Origin: an uncultured Collinsella sp.
GTDB taxonomy: Bacteria > Actinomycetota > Coriobacteriia > Coriobacteriales > Coriobacteriaceae
Reading direction: 5' to 3'
DNA length: 64,000 nt
Assembly (NCBI GenBank): GCA_900545615.1
Contig: UQZM01000003.1
Coordinates: 1-64,000 of the forward strand
Shown: one piece after another, positions 25,392-33,546 of the stretch
How positions within the stretch are numbered: position 1 is the stretch's first letter
Layout: each line of letters begins with the position of its first letter
The notes under the pieces: model-generated
Database searches by the model: none
What the model was told of the DNA's origin: nothing
Seen by the model: the letters and a program-made list of their open reading frames with translations, nothing else
Position numbers and translations under genes: made by a program

Positions 25392-25407
25392 CGTTATATA
25401 CGTATTA
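25392..25407 (+). promoter_or_regulatory. 9-bp direct-repeat operator before gntR2
   Basis: CGTTATA (25392-25398) and CGTATTA (25401-25407) repeat with a 9-bp period, as before the PTS operon and the EamA gene. The site lies 33 nt before the gntR2 start in an AT-rich stretch, consistent with autorepression. Confidence 0.55.
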
Positions 25408-25440
25408 GTTATTTCGATATTTCGATAAGAGTGATTAGAT

Positions 25441-26160
25441 ATGCCTGCACCCAAAAATGCACCGCTTTACCAGCAGATTTACGACGAAATCAAGGACGCG
25501 ATCGAGAAAGGCGTTTATGCACCCAAGGAGCGTATTCCGTCCGAGCTTGAGCTAGCCGAGCAGTACGACGTGAGCCGAATTACGGTGCGTCGCGCCGTCG
25601 AGGAGTTGTGCTCCGATGGCTACCTGGTTAAGCAGCAGGGCCGCGGCACCTTTGTTTCCACGCCGCACATCAATCGTCAGTTCCATGCCTCGACGCTGCA
25701 GACGTTTACTGCGCTGTGTGCCGACAATGGCATGAAGGCCGGTGCGCACGTGGTCGATCGCCAGATTGTGCCGGCACGTCAAAACGAGATGGAGTTCTTT
25801 GGCCTGCAGAAGGACGCGCTGCTGCTGCATATCAAGCGCGTGCGTACGGCCGACGGTGAGCCCATCTTTGAGGAGAACATCTTTGTGCCGTTTGACGCCT
25901 ACCGTGAGCTGTTGACGGCCGATCTTGAGGACAAGTCGATTTTTGCCGAGGTCGAGCGTGTTGGCGGAACGCCGATTGTCTCGGTTGGCTACCGCACAGT
26001 CGAGGCCGTTCGTGCCAATACCGAGCAGGCGGCCGAGTTGGGCATTGCTCCGCACGATCCGCTGCTCAACCTGCGTGCCGGCTTTACCGGTCCCAATGGC
26101 GAGCCGGTCCTGATGGGCAAGCAGTACTACGTGGGATCGCGCTACGTTATGGTCATGTAA
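25441..26160 (+). CDS. GntR/UTRA-family transcriptional regulator (gntR2)
   Basis: The 239-residue protein has a GntR winged helix (PLYQQIYDEIKDAIEKGVYA, RIPSELELAEQYDVSRITVR, KQQGRGTFV) and a UTRA effector domain ending in GKQYYVGSRYVMVM. It is closer in style to gntR3 at 28529 than to gntR1. The motif before it matches those at the EamA and PTS promoters, so it is the best candidate for the PTS operon repressor. A phosphorylated sugar-amine would be a sensible inducer; that is inference. Confidence 0.92.
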   Translation: MPAPKNAPLYQQIYDEIKDAIEKGVYAPKERIPSELELAEQYDVSRITVRRAVEELCSDGYLVKQQGRGTFVSTPHINRQFHASTLQTFTALCADNGMKAGAHVVDRQIVPARQNEMEFFGLQKDALLLHIKRVRTADGEPIFEENIFVPFDAYRELLTADLEDKSIFAEVERVGGTPIVSVGYRTVEAVRANTEQAAELGIAPHDPLLNLRAGFTGPNGEPVLMGKQYYVGSRYVMVM

Positions 26161-26188
26161 GTTACGCGGTTTTACCAAACCGCGTAAC
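26161..26188. repeat. Perfect 12-bp hairpin immediately after gntR2
   Basis: GTTACGCGGTTT-TACC-AAACCGCGTAAC is an exact palindrome with a 4-nt loop, placed right after the stop codon. An identical hairpin follows glmM at 47569. In both places a CTCGACGCTG sequence follows, and then (directly or after about 50 nt) a family A repeat. It may act as a terminator or 3' end element. Confidence 0.75.
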
Positions 26189-26240
26189 GGCTCGACGCTG
26201 CGCCTTTGGTTCCGCCGTTCTGCCGAACGACGGATTGGTC

Positions 26241-26352
26241 GACGCTGCAAGCCCGCCAGGGCGGCAATCTGCCTTTCAACTTCGGCGGCATGACCAGAAG
26301 GTCAATGCCGCCTCGTTTCAAGGCACCTTGCTCGCTCTGACGGGCTTTCGCT
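26241..26352 (+). repeat. Structured repeat family A, copy 2
   Basis: The 112-bp element begins GACGCTGCAAGCCCG and ends CGGGCTTTCGCT. The inner GGCAATCTG faces CACCTTGCTCGC. The apical stem GGCGGCAT-GACC-AGAA-GGTCA-ATGCCGCC matches copy 3 in its loop but not in its stem sequence, so the stem covaries. Confidence 0.8.
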
Positions 26353-26387
26353 GTCGTTGCCAGAACATCGGCGTTGCCGCGGTCCAA

Positions 26388-26469
26388 AGTAGTCGTTGGA
26401 CGTTCTTAAATGACTAGTCGTTGGGCGTTCTTGTATGACTAGTCGTTTAAGAACGTCCATCGACTAGTC
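26388..26469. repeat. Four 25-bp-phased ACTAGTC repeats with an internal inverted repeat
   Basis: AGTAGTC at 26388 and ACTAGTC at 26413, 26438 and 26463 recur at exactly 25 bp. TGGACGTTCTTAAA (26397-26410) is the inverse of 26446-26459. The array ends 38 bp before the recQ -10 (TATAAT, 26507-26512), so it could be a regulatory site for recQ or part of the composite repeat. A shorter related run follows the family A copy near 47741. Confidence 0.65.
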
Positions 26470-26543
26470 TGGGCTGCGGTCGTGTGCTGCTGTCCCTGTG
26501 GCGGCGTATAATCGGCGGCAGATGACTTAGACGTTAGGAAACC

Positions 26544-28526
26544 ATGACCGATAGCATGCAGCAGATGGCGCTCGACACGCTCGGCGCCTATTTTGGCTAC
26601 ACCTCGTTTCGCCCGGGACAGGACCGCATGGTCGATGCGATCCTTGCCGGTCGCGACGCGCTGGGCGTTATGCCCACGGGCGCCGGCAAGTCCATTTGCT
26701 ACCAGGTGCCCGCGCTCATGCTGCCCGGCATCACCTTTGTGGTGAGTCCGCTGCTGTCGCTTATGGAGGATCAGACCCGTGCGTTGCTCGCGGCGGGTGC
26801 GCGACCCAGCTATCTCAACTCCAGCCTTACCCCGGCCCAGCAAAACACCGTGCTCAAGCGGGCACGCGAGGGCCGCTACCAGCTTATGTACGTGGTACCC
26901 GAGCGCTTGCTCGAGCCGCGTTTTTTGGCCTTTGCGCAGGAGGCCGCAGCGGACGGCGGCATTGGCGTGCCGCTCGTGGCCATTGACGAGGCCCACTGCG
27001 TAAGCCAATGGGGCCAGGATTTCCGCCCCGCTTACCTGCAGATTCGCGAGTTCATCGATTCGCTTCCGCAGCGCCCCATCGTGGCGGCCTTTACCGCTAC
27101 GGCAACCGAGCGCGTGCGCGCGGACATTCAGCAGATGCTCGGCCTGCAAAGCCCCGCGACGGTGGTGACGGGCTTCGATCGCAAGAACCTCTACTTTGGC
27201 TGCGAGGAGATGGGCGACAAGGCCAAGGCCGCGTGGGTGCGCGACTATGTGATCGCGCATTCGGGCGAGAGCGGCATCGTGTATTGCTCGACCCGCAAGA
27301 CGGTCGATGCGCTGGCAGGTGAGCTTGCCGAGGCGCTGGGTCCCAGCGGCATTCGCGTTGGTCGCTACCATGCAGGCATGGGCAACGACGCCCGTCGCCA
27401 AAGCCAGCGCGCCTTTATCGACGACGATATTCAGGTGATGGTTGCCACCAACGCCTTTGGCATGGGTATCGACAAGCCCAACGTGCGCTACGTGATCCAC
27501 AACAACGTGCCCGAGAGCATCGAGGCTTACTACCAGGAGGCGGGCCGCGCCGGCCGCGATGGCGACCCGGCCAGCTGCCATTTGCTGTGGAACGGCAACG
27601 ATTTTCGCATGCGTCGCTTTCTGATCGACCGCGGCGATGCTGCCGATGAAACACTTGACGACGAGCAGCGCGCGTGGGCGCTCCAGAATCGATATCGTCT
27701 GCTCAGCCAGATGGAGGGCTACTGCAATACCACCGGTTGCCTGCGCGAATATATGCTGCGCTACTTTGGCGACGAGGCCGCGGCCGAGCATACTGCCGCG
27801 GCCGGTGCGGGCGGCGCCGCTACGGACGAGGCCGAGGGCTGCGGCAACTGCAGCAACTGCCTCACGCAGTTCGAGGTCGAGGACGTCACCGATATGGCCC
27901 GCGCTGCCGTGCGCTATGTGGCCACGCGACCCATGCGCTTTGGCAAGTCGCTCATCGCCGACGTGCTTCACGGCGGCAACACCGAGCGCATTCGCCAGAT
28001 GCATCTGGACGAGGACCACAGCTACGGTGAGCTGTCGAGCGAATCGGTCGGGCGCATCAAGGACATCATCGGCCAGCTGTGCGGCCGCGGTTATCTGGCT
28101 ACCTCGCAGGGGCAGTACCCGGTCGTGGGGCTGGGCCCGCGTGCCGCCGAGGTCGAGGACGAGGCGTTCGCCTTTACCGTTAAGCGTCGCGCATCCAAGC
28201 GCAAGGCCTCGGCCCGCGCCCGCCGTGCGGTGGATCTGCTGCGCGAGGAGGCCGAGCTGGATCAGCGCCCGCGCGTGGGTGACGATGCCGAGCTGTTCGA
28301 ACGCCTGCGCGCCCTGCGCAAGGAGATCTCGACCGAGCTGGAGATGGCACCGTACATGGTCTTTTCCGACAAGGCCCTGCGCGGTCTGTGCCGTCTACGC
28401 CCGCAGACGCGCGACGAGCTTATCCAGGTCAACGGTATCGGCGAGAAAAAGGCCGACGCCTTTGGCGAGCAGTTTATGGCGGCGATTGAAGAGTTTGAGT
28501 CCGAGCATGCACGGAATGGAGCATAA
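26544..28526 (+). CDS. recQ: ATP-dependent DNA helicase RecQ
   Basis: The 660-residue protein has Walker A MPTGAGKS (Lys49), the DEAH box in AIDEAHCVSQWGQDFRP and motif VI QEAGRAGRDG. The RecQ zinc-binding region has cysteines in TGCLREYM and GCGNCSNC. A winged-helix domain and a C-terminal HRDC domain (ALRGLCRLRPQTRDELIQV) follow. RecQ unwinds DNA for recombinational repair. A TATAAT -10 at 26507 gives a short leader. It is followed 2 nt later by gntR3, so the regulator is likely on the same transcript. Confidence 0.96.
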   Translation: MTDSMQQMALDTLGAYFGYTSFRPGQDRMVDAILAGRDALGVMPTGAGKSICYQVPALMLPGITFVVSPLLSLMEDQTRALLAAGARPSYLNSSLTPAQQNTVLKRAREGRYQLMYVVPERLLEPRFLAFAQEAAADGGIGVPLVAIDEAHCVSQWGQDFRPAYLQIREFIDSLPQRPIVAAFTATATERVRADIQQMLGLQSPATVVTGFDRKNLYFGCEEMGDKAKAAWVRDYVIAHSGESGIVYCSTRKTVDALAGELAEALGPSGIRVGRYHAGMGNDARRQSQRAFIDDDIQVMVATNAFGMGIDKPNVRYVIHNNVPESIEAYYQEAGRAGRDGDPASCHLLWNGNDFRMRRFLIDRGDAADETLDDEQRAWALQNRYRLLSQMEGYCNTTGCLREYMLRYFGDEAAAEHTAAAGAGGAATDEAEGCGNCSNCLTQFEVEDVTDMARAAVRYVATRPMRFGKSLIADVLHGGNTERIRQMHLDEDHSYGELSSESVGRIKDIIGQLCGRGYLATSQGQYPVVGLGPRAAEVEDEAFAFTVKRRASKRKASARARRAVDLLREEAELDQRPRVGDDAELFERLRALRKEISTELEMAPYMVFSDKALRGLCRLRPQTRDELIQVNGIGEKKADAFGEQFMAAIEEFESEHARNGA

Positions 28527-28528
28527 CG

Positions 28529-29284
28529 ATGGCATCCGACGATAAAACCGAGCGCACTGAGGTGTCCGCTGTGCCGCTGTACCAGCAGGTTATGGACGAC
28601 CTAAAGGGCGAGATCGCGCGCGGCGTGTACGCATCCGGCTCGCGCATTCCTTCCGAGATGGAGCTCGCGAAGTACTACGGCGTGGGACGCATCACCGTGC
28701 GCCGCGCTATCGAGGAACTGTCGCGCGCGGGGTATCTCAGCCGCCAGCAGGGGAGGGGCACGTTTGTGTGCGCGCCCAAGCTCAAGCGCAAGATTGTCCA
28801 GAAGGGTGACGTCCAGAGCTTTTCCGAAGGTTGCGCTGCCAACGACATGGTGGCCGGAGCACGCCTGGTGTCGCGCACGGTGGTTGCGGCGACGCGCGAG
28901 GACGCGGCGTTTTTTGGGGTGGAACCCGGCTGCGAGCTCATCGTTGTCGAGCGCGTGCGCACGGCAGACGGCGTGCCCGTCATGCTCGAGAACAACGCCT
29001 TTGTGCTGGCCGACCATCCCTATCTGCAGACGCTTGCCGACAAGGACCTCACGGACAATTCCATCTTTGCACTCGTTGCCGAGCATTCGGGCCGTGCGCC
29101 GCTCAAGTCCGACCCCTGTACTGTGGAGATTGCGCTTGCCGATGCTCAGTCGGCCTCGCTGCTGGAGGTGCCGGTCGGCGAGCCGCTGTTCTATATGGAG
29201 GCATACTTTACCGATGCGGACGGGCGGCCCTTGCTGCTCGGACGCCAAAAGATCGTGGGCTCGCGCTACGTGTTCGACATCTAA
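28529..29284 (+). CDS. GntR/UTRA-family transcriptional regulator (gntR3)
   Basis: The 251-residue protein has a GntR winged helix (VPLYQQVMDDLKGEIARGVY, RIPSEMELAKYYGVGRITVR, RQQGRGTFV) and a UTRA domain ending GRQKIVGSRYVFDI. It starts 2 nt after the recQ stop, so expression is probably coupled to recQ. Two direct-repeat sites lie between it and SIS3 and are the likely targets. It is clearly paralogous to gntR2. Confidence 0.92.
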   Translation: MASDDKTERTEVSAVPLYQQVMDDLKGEIARGVYASGSRIPSEMELAKYYGVGRITVRRAIEELSRAGYLSRQQGRGTFVCAPKLKRKIVQKGDVQSFSEGCAANDMVAGARLVSRTVVAATREDAAFFGVEPGCELIVVERVRTADGVPVMLENNAFVLADHPYLQTLADKDLTDNSIFALVAEHSGRAPLKSDPCTVEIALADAQSASLLEVPVGEPLFYMEAYFTDADGRPLLLGRQKIVGSRYVFDI

Positions 29285-29293
29285 CGTCCACAG

Positions 29294-29372
29294 ATAGAAC
29301 AATATAGAACAAGTTTGGTGAAATGACTTCACGGGTGTCGTCGTGCGTGCTATAAATAGGACAACATAGAAC
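29294..29372 (+). promoter_or_regulatory. Two direct-repeat operators and promoter of SIS3
   Basis: ATAGAAC-AAT-ATAGAAC (29294-29310) and ATAGGAC-AAC-ATAGAAC (29356-29372) each have a 10-bp period. A TATAAA hexamer (29351-29356) that could be the SIS3 -10 abuts the second site. A repressor there would block transcription. The motif differs from those of gntR1 and gntR2. Confidence 0.6.
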
Positions 29373-29428
29373 GACCGCAGGTAAGAGCTGCCGTCGTTCA
29401 AAACCGCCACACAAGGAGGAGCATCACC

Positions 29429-30397
29429 ATGAACGCACGCGATCTAATTCAGGAAATCATCGAGCGCAAGGGCAAGATCGAGAATGTCTTTTGGATCGCT
29501 TGTGGCGGTTCGATGATCGACCTGATGCCGGCCAACGAGCTGCTCAAGCGCGAGGCAACCACGTTTACCTCGACGGCCTACACGGCGCGCGAGTTTTGCC
29601 TGATGGCTCCCAAGAGTCTTGGCGAGAAGTCGCTCGTCATTGCCTGCAGCCACAGCGGCAACACGCAGGAGGTCGTCGACGGCTGCGAGATGGCGCTGGC
29701 AGCCGGCGCCGAGGTCGTGGCCATGACCGACTGCGAGGGCTCAAAGATCGATAACGGCAAGTGGACTACCTGGGTCTATCCGTGGGGCGAAGGCGTGCCG
29801 CAGGCCGAGGTACCGCAGGGTATCGGCGCTCTGATCGCCACCGAACTGCTCGACCAGCAGGAGGGCTACGAGGCGCTTGCCGACATGTACGCCGGCCTTA
29901 AGCAGATGGATGCGCTGCTGCCCGCTGCCCGCGAGAAGGTCAACGCCGAGCTGGGCGATCGCTTTGCCGAGCTCTGCCAGCAGCATAAGTTCTTCTATAT
30001 CCTGGGATCCGGCCCCAACTTTAGCCAGACCTACGCTATGGCCATCTGCTCGCTCATGGAGATGCAGTGGCAGCACTGCTGCTACATCCACTCCGGCGAG
30101 TACTTCCACGGCCCGTTCGAAGCCACCGAGCCCGGCGTGTTTTACTTTGTACAGCTCGGATCGGGCGAGTGCCGTCCCATGGAGGAGCGTGCGCTCGCGT
30201 TCCTCAACACGCACACCGATACGGTCATGGTGCTCGATGCGCTCGAGTACGGCGTGGGCGAGGTGCCCGCCAGCGTGCGTTCGTTCCTGGAGCCGATCTT
30301 CTTCTACGCGATGAGCTGCGAGCTGCGCGCCGCCCGCGGCAAGGTGTTCGACCACAGCCCCGAGGTTCGTCGCTACATGGGCATCGAGCAGTACTAG
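29429..30397 (+). CDS. SIS-domain sugar-amine 6-phosphate deglycase-like protein (SIS3)
   Basis: The 322-residue protein has a first SIS domain with WIACGGSMIDLMPANELL and CSHSGNTQE, and a second from about residue 188 (FYILGSGPNFSQTYAMAI). The signature HSGEYFHGPFE keeps the catalytic-type Glu224, and the end PEVRRYMGIEQY is close to that of E. coli FrlB. It is the most FrlB-like of the three paralogues by eye. It has its own operator pair and probably handles a different Amadori compound from SIS2. AAGGAGGAG precedes the ATG. Confidence 0.85.
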   Translation: MNARDLIQEIIERKGKIENVFWIACGGSMIDLMPANELLKREATTFTSTAYTAREFCLMAPKSLGEKSLVIACSHSGNTQEVVDGCEMALAAGAEVVAMTDCEGSKIDNGKWTTWVYPWGEGVPQAEVPQGIGALIATELLDQQEGYEALADMYAGLKQMDALLPAAREKVNAELGDRFAELCQQHKFFYILGSGPNFSQTYAMAICSLMEMQWQHCCYIHSGEYFHGPFEATEPGVFYFVQLGSGECRPMEERALAFLNTHTDTVMVLDALEYGVGEVPASVRSFLEPIFFYAMSCELRAARGKVFDHSPEVRRYMGIEQY

Positions 30398-30419
30398 GCA
30401 CCGGGAATTATCTTTTTTG

Positions 30420-30451
30420 ACGGGGTTTGCGCTGCGCGTGGACCCCGTTTT
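30420..30451 (+). terminator. Terminator after SIS3
   Basis: ACGGGGT and ACCCCGT form the stem around a GC-rich loop, followed by TTTTG. Confidence 0.65.
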
Positions 30452-30486
30452 GCGTTGTGGCGGCCGGATTCGTGTCCGCGCGAAAA

Positions 30487-30668
30487 CGAAGGTGAATACT
30501 TTTCTGCGAAGTGAACGACCTATTTTGGACCCCCGAAGCATTCACACTTTTTGGCGGCAAAACCGCAGGAAAACCTCGACGAAACCGCAGGAAACGGCGT
30601 CTGAAAAGTGTCGATGCTTCGGGGGCTCGTTCTTGCTCGTTCACTTCGCAGAAAAGTATTCACCTTCG
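30487..30668. mobile_element. 182-bp near-palindromic element with perfect 32-bp terminal inverted repeats
   Basis: Positions 30487-30518 are the exact reverse complement of 30637-30668 (ends CGAAGGTGAATACTTTTC). Nested inside, CCCCCGAAGCAT (30530) pairs with 30614-30625, and ACACTTTT (30544) pairs with 30604-30611. No gene lies inside it. It fills most of the 378-bp gap between SIS3 and the convergent dehydrogenase gene. It differs in sequence from the elements at 3820 and 58526. Confidence 0.65.
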
Positions 30669-30692
30669 ATTTGCAAGGGCACTGTGTGAGTC

Positions 30693-30732
30693 AAAAAAGC
30701 GGGCCACGCCGGGGATTTCCGGCGCGGCCCGC
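30693..30732 (-). terminator. Terminator of the 2-hydroxyacid dehydrogenase gene
   Basis: On the minus strand, GCGGGCCGCGCCGG pairs with CCGGCGTGGCCCGC and is followed by TTTTTTGAC. Confidence 0.85.
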
Positions 30733-30775
30733 TTAGTATCGCGCTTAGATTCGCAAGGTTGCGGCAGCCAGCGGC

Positions 30776-31753
30776 CTACTTTGCGTCGTAGGCCTCGGCG
30801 TCCCACCAGTCGAGCTGGGCGATGTTGTCGCGAATGTGCTGGCAGCTCTTGTGGAAGCCCTCGAGCTCGTATTCGGACAGGTCCAGCGTGTAGACCTCCT
30901 CGACGCCCTCGGCACCGATCACGCACGGCAGGGAGGTAAAGATGCCCTCCTCGCCATACTGGCCGGTCATAAGCGTGGAGGTGGAAAGCACGGCGTGCTC
31001 GTTGTGCAACACGGCGGCGCAGACGCGTGCGGCGGAGTTGGCGACGGCGTACTCGGTGCACTGCTTGCCTTGGTAGGTCACATAGCCGCCCTTGCGCGCA
31101 AGCTCCTCGACCTCCATGTGGTCAAAGGCGTACTTGTCGGGGTTTTCGGCCTGAAGCTCGTTGAGGCTCTTACCGGCGATGGTCGCGGCCTTAAAGGCGG
31201 CAAGCTGGCTAAAGCCGTGCTCGCCGATCATGTAGGCGTCGATGGACTTGGGGCTCACGCCGACCTTCTTGGAGATCTCGGTGCGCAGGCGGGCGGAGTC
31301 CAGGCCGCAGCCCGAGCCGATGATCTTCTTGGGATCGTAGCCGGTCAGGTGCCACAGCTCGGTGCACACGACGTCGCAGGGGTTGGAGATGCTCACGAAG
31401 ATACCGTCAAAGCCGGCGTCGACGATGCGCTTGGCAAAGGTGCGGGCGGCGTCGGTGGTAAAGAACAGCTCGCCGTCGCGGTTGCCGGCGGCAAGCGCGA
31501 CCTTGCCGGCGGCGTTGACGATGACGTCGCAGCAGGCCAGCTCCTCGTAGTGGTCGTAGCAGTTGACGATCTTGGTGTTGTACGGGACAAACGAAAGGGA
31601 GTCGCGCAGGTCCTGGACCTCGGACGTCACCTTGGCCTCGTTGATATCGCACAGGTACAGCTCATCGGCAATGCCCTGCATGAGCAGGCTGTTGGCGACA
31701 TGTGCTCCTACGTGGCCCTGGCCGACCACACCGATTTTACGCGTCTGGTACAT
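30776..31753 (-). CDS. L-2-hydroxyacid dehydrogenase (L-LDH / L-2-hydroxyisocaproate dehydrogenase type)
   Basis: The 325-residue protein has the NAD-binding start KIGVVGQGHVGAHVANSL, the substrate-Arg motif GLDSARLR and the catalytic-His motif GEHGFSQ. The stretch EELARKGGYVTYQGKQ resembles L-2-hydroxyisocaproate dehydrogenases, and the usual LDH active-site loop is replaced by KVALAAGNRDGEL. It may therefore reduce branched 2-oxoacids rather than only pyruvate. GGAAGGA before the ATG at 31753 sets the start; an ATG 39 nt upstream lacks one. Confidence 0.88.
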   Translation of the reverse strand: MYQTRKIGVVGQGHVGAHVANSLLMQGIADELYLCDINEAKVTSEVQDLRDSLSFVPYNTKIVNCYDHYEELACCDVIVNAAGKVALAAGNRDGELFFTTDAARTFAKRIVDAGFDGIFVSISNPCDVVCTELWHLTGYDPKKIIGSGCGLDSARLRTEISKKVGVSPKSIDAYMIGEHGFSQLAAFKAATIAGKSLNELQAENPDKYAFDHMEVEELARKGGYVTYQGKQCTEYAVANSAARVCAAVLHNEHAVLSTSTLMTGQYGEEGIFTSLPCVIGAEGVEEVYTLDLSEYELEGFHKSCQHIRDNIAQLDWWDAEAYDAK

Positions 31754-31964
31754 ATGAGTATCCTTCCGGCCGAGTTTTTCGCGTCGAACCATTGTAGCGT
31801 CCTGCTGTCACTTTGCTAGGCTAAAGCGCCGTAGATTTTTGGGGCATGCCTTAATCTCTACTTTTGGAGTGATTTGGGCTGCTGACGGCATCGCCGGGCG
31901 ATGTACTCGCGCGGATGGGGCCGGTCGTTGTACCATAACTGCAACTGACTCGTAAGGAGCATTC

Positions 31965-32891
31965 ATGCCCATTCGCATCCCCGACGCCCTCCCTGCCGCC
32001 GCGCAGCTCGAGAGCGAGAACATCTTTGTCATGACCGAGTACCGCGCGCTGCACCAGGACATCCGTCCGCTGCGCGTGCTCATCCTCAACCTCATGCCCA
32101 CCAAAATCGCTACCGAGACGCAGATCATGCGCAAGCTCTCCAACACGCCGCTGCAGGTGGAGGTGGACCTGCTGCGCACGAAAACGCACGAGGCCACGCA
32201 CGTGAGCGCCGGCCACCTGGAGACGTTCTACCGCACGTTCGACGACATCCGCGACATCCACTACGACGGCCTGATCATCACGGGCGCGCCGGTGGAGCAG
32301 ATGCCGTTCGAGGAGGTCGACTACTGGCCCGAGCTCTGCCAGATCATGGATTGGTCCACCACGCACGTGCACTCTACGCTGCACATTTGTTGGGGCGCGC
32401 AGGCCGGCCTGTACCATCATTACGGCATCCAGAAGTACGACCTGCCGGCAAAGGCGAGCGGCGTGTTCGAGCATTATCTGGTGAAGCCGCAAAGCCCGCT
32501 GGTCCGCGGCTTTGACGACCGCTTCTATGCCGTGCATTCGCGCAACACCGATGTGCGCCGCGAGGACGTGGAGGCCGAGCCGCAGCTTGAGGTCGTGGCC
32601 GTGTCCGATGAGGTTGGCCTGTACATCGTCAAGTCGACCGACAGCCGTCGCTTCTTTGTCTTTGGTCACCCCGAGTACGATACCGACACGCTGCGCCTGG
32701 AGTACGAGCGCGACGTGAAGCGCGGCCTCAACCCTCAGGTGCCGGCGCATTACTTCCCGGGCGACGACCCCTCCGCCGATCCGCGCAACGTCTGGCGCAG
32801 CCAAGCTCAGCTGTTCTACACCAACTGGCTCAACTACTACGTCTACCAGACCACGCCCTACGACCTGGCCCGCGCCGGCGAGGAGCACTAG
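31965..32891 (+). CDS. metA: Homoserine O-acyltransferase MetA
   Basis: The 308-residue protein has the MetA catalytic residues: Cys142 in HICWGAQAG, and His235 and Glu237 in GHPEYD. Residue 111 is Glu (ITGAPVE), the residue reported to favour acetyl-CoA over succinyl-CoA, so it is probably a homoserine O-acetyltransferase despite its MetA fold. It performs the first committed step of methionine synthesis. No SAM riboswitch or S-box is recognisable in the 210 nt upstream. TAAGGAG precedes the ATG. Confidence 0.94.
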   Translation: MPIRIPDALPAAAQLESENIFVMTEYRALHQDIRPLRVLILNLMPTKIATETQIMRKLSNTPLQVEVDLLRTKTHEATHVSAGHLETFYRTFDDIRDIHYDGLIITGAPVEQMPFEEVDYWPELCQIMDWSTTHVHSTLHICWGAQAGLYHHYGIQKYDLPAKASGVFEHYLVKPQSPLVRGFDDRFYAVHSRNTDVRREDVEAEPQLEVVAVSDEVGLYIVKSTDSRRFFVFGHPEYDTDTLRLEYERDVKRGLNPQVPAHYFPGDDPSADPRNVWRSQAQLFYTNWLNYYVYQTTPYDLARAGEEH

Positions 32892-32933
32892 GCTGCGATG
32901 GTACTGCTGTAGCCGTGGCTGATATGGCGGCGA

Positions 32934-33530
32934 TTAGGTGCTGATGATGTGGGGTAGCGGCAGGTCGTGAGCGTCGGTGGGAACGCGGTCGACACGCTGC
33001 TCGTCAAAGGCGATGCCGATGATTTGGCATTCGGGCGAGAGCATGGGCAGGTAGCGGTCGTAGCAACCGCCGCCGTAGCCCAGGCGCGCGCCGGTTTGGT
33101 CGAAGGCCACGAGCGGCACGACGATCATGTCGAGAGCTTCGGCAGGCACGATAGGGAAGTGGTTGCTGTCGATGTCCGTGGCCGCAAAGGCCCGCGTAGG
33201 GTGGGCGATAAACGGAGCCGCGGACGCATCGTCGGCGGCAACTGCCCGCATACACATGCGCTGGCCACAAGCTGCGGCATCAATTGCCGAGAGCATGCAC
33301 GGATAGGCTACGCGCCAGCCGCGCACGGCGGCCGCAGCGGCAAACGCGGCAGGGTCTGCCTCGGAACCCATCGCGGCATAGACGGCAACGGTGCGCGGCG
33401 CCGCGGCATCCAAGCGGCCCAGCAGCTCAACCAGCCGCGCACAGATATCAGCAGACTTCGCCGCCCGTACATCCAAATCGAGATCGTCGCGCCGAGCAAT
33501 CATTGCCCGCCGCAACTCAGCCTTGTCCAT
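32934..33530 (-). CDS. 5-formyltetrahydrofolate cyclo-ligase
   Basis: The 198-residue protein starts MDKAELRRAMIARRDDL and has the family signature DQTGARLGYGGGCYDRYL with the Gly-rich ATP site, and a FDEQRVDRVPTDAHDLPL end. It converts 5-formyl-THF to 5,10-methenyl-THF. GAGGAGG lies just before the ATG at 33530; an in-frame TTG further upstream falls inside a repeat. The 73-nt gap to the metA end is convergent. Confidence 0.92.
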   Translation of the reverse strand: MDKAELRRAMIARRDDLDLDVRAAKSADICARLVELLGRLDAAAPRTVAVYAAMGSEADPAAFAAAAAVRGWRVAYPCMLSAIDAAACGQRMCMRAVAADDASAAPFIAHPTRAFAATDIDSNHFPIVPAEALDMIVVPLVAFDQTGARLGYGGGCYDRYLPMLSPECQIIGIAFDEQRVDRVPTDAHDLPLPHIIST

Positions 33531-33546
33531 CCCAGCCTCCTCTAGC

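Noticed and set aside
31793..31964. SAM riboswitch or S-box before metA
   Set aside because: No S-box core motifs or terminator/antiterminator pair are visible in the leader.
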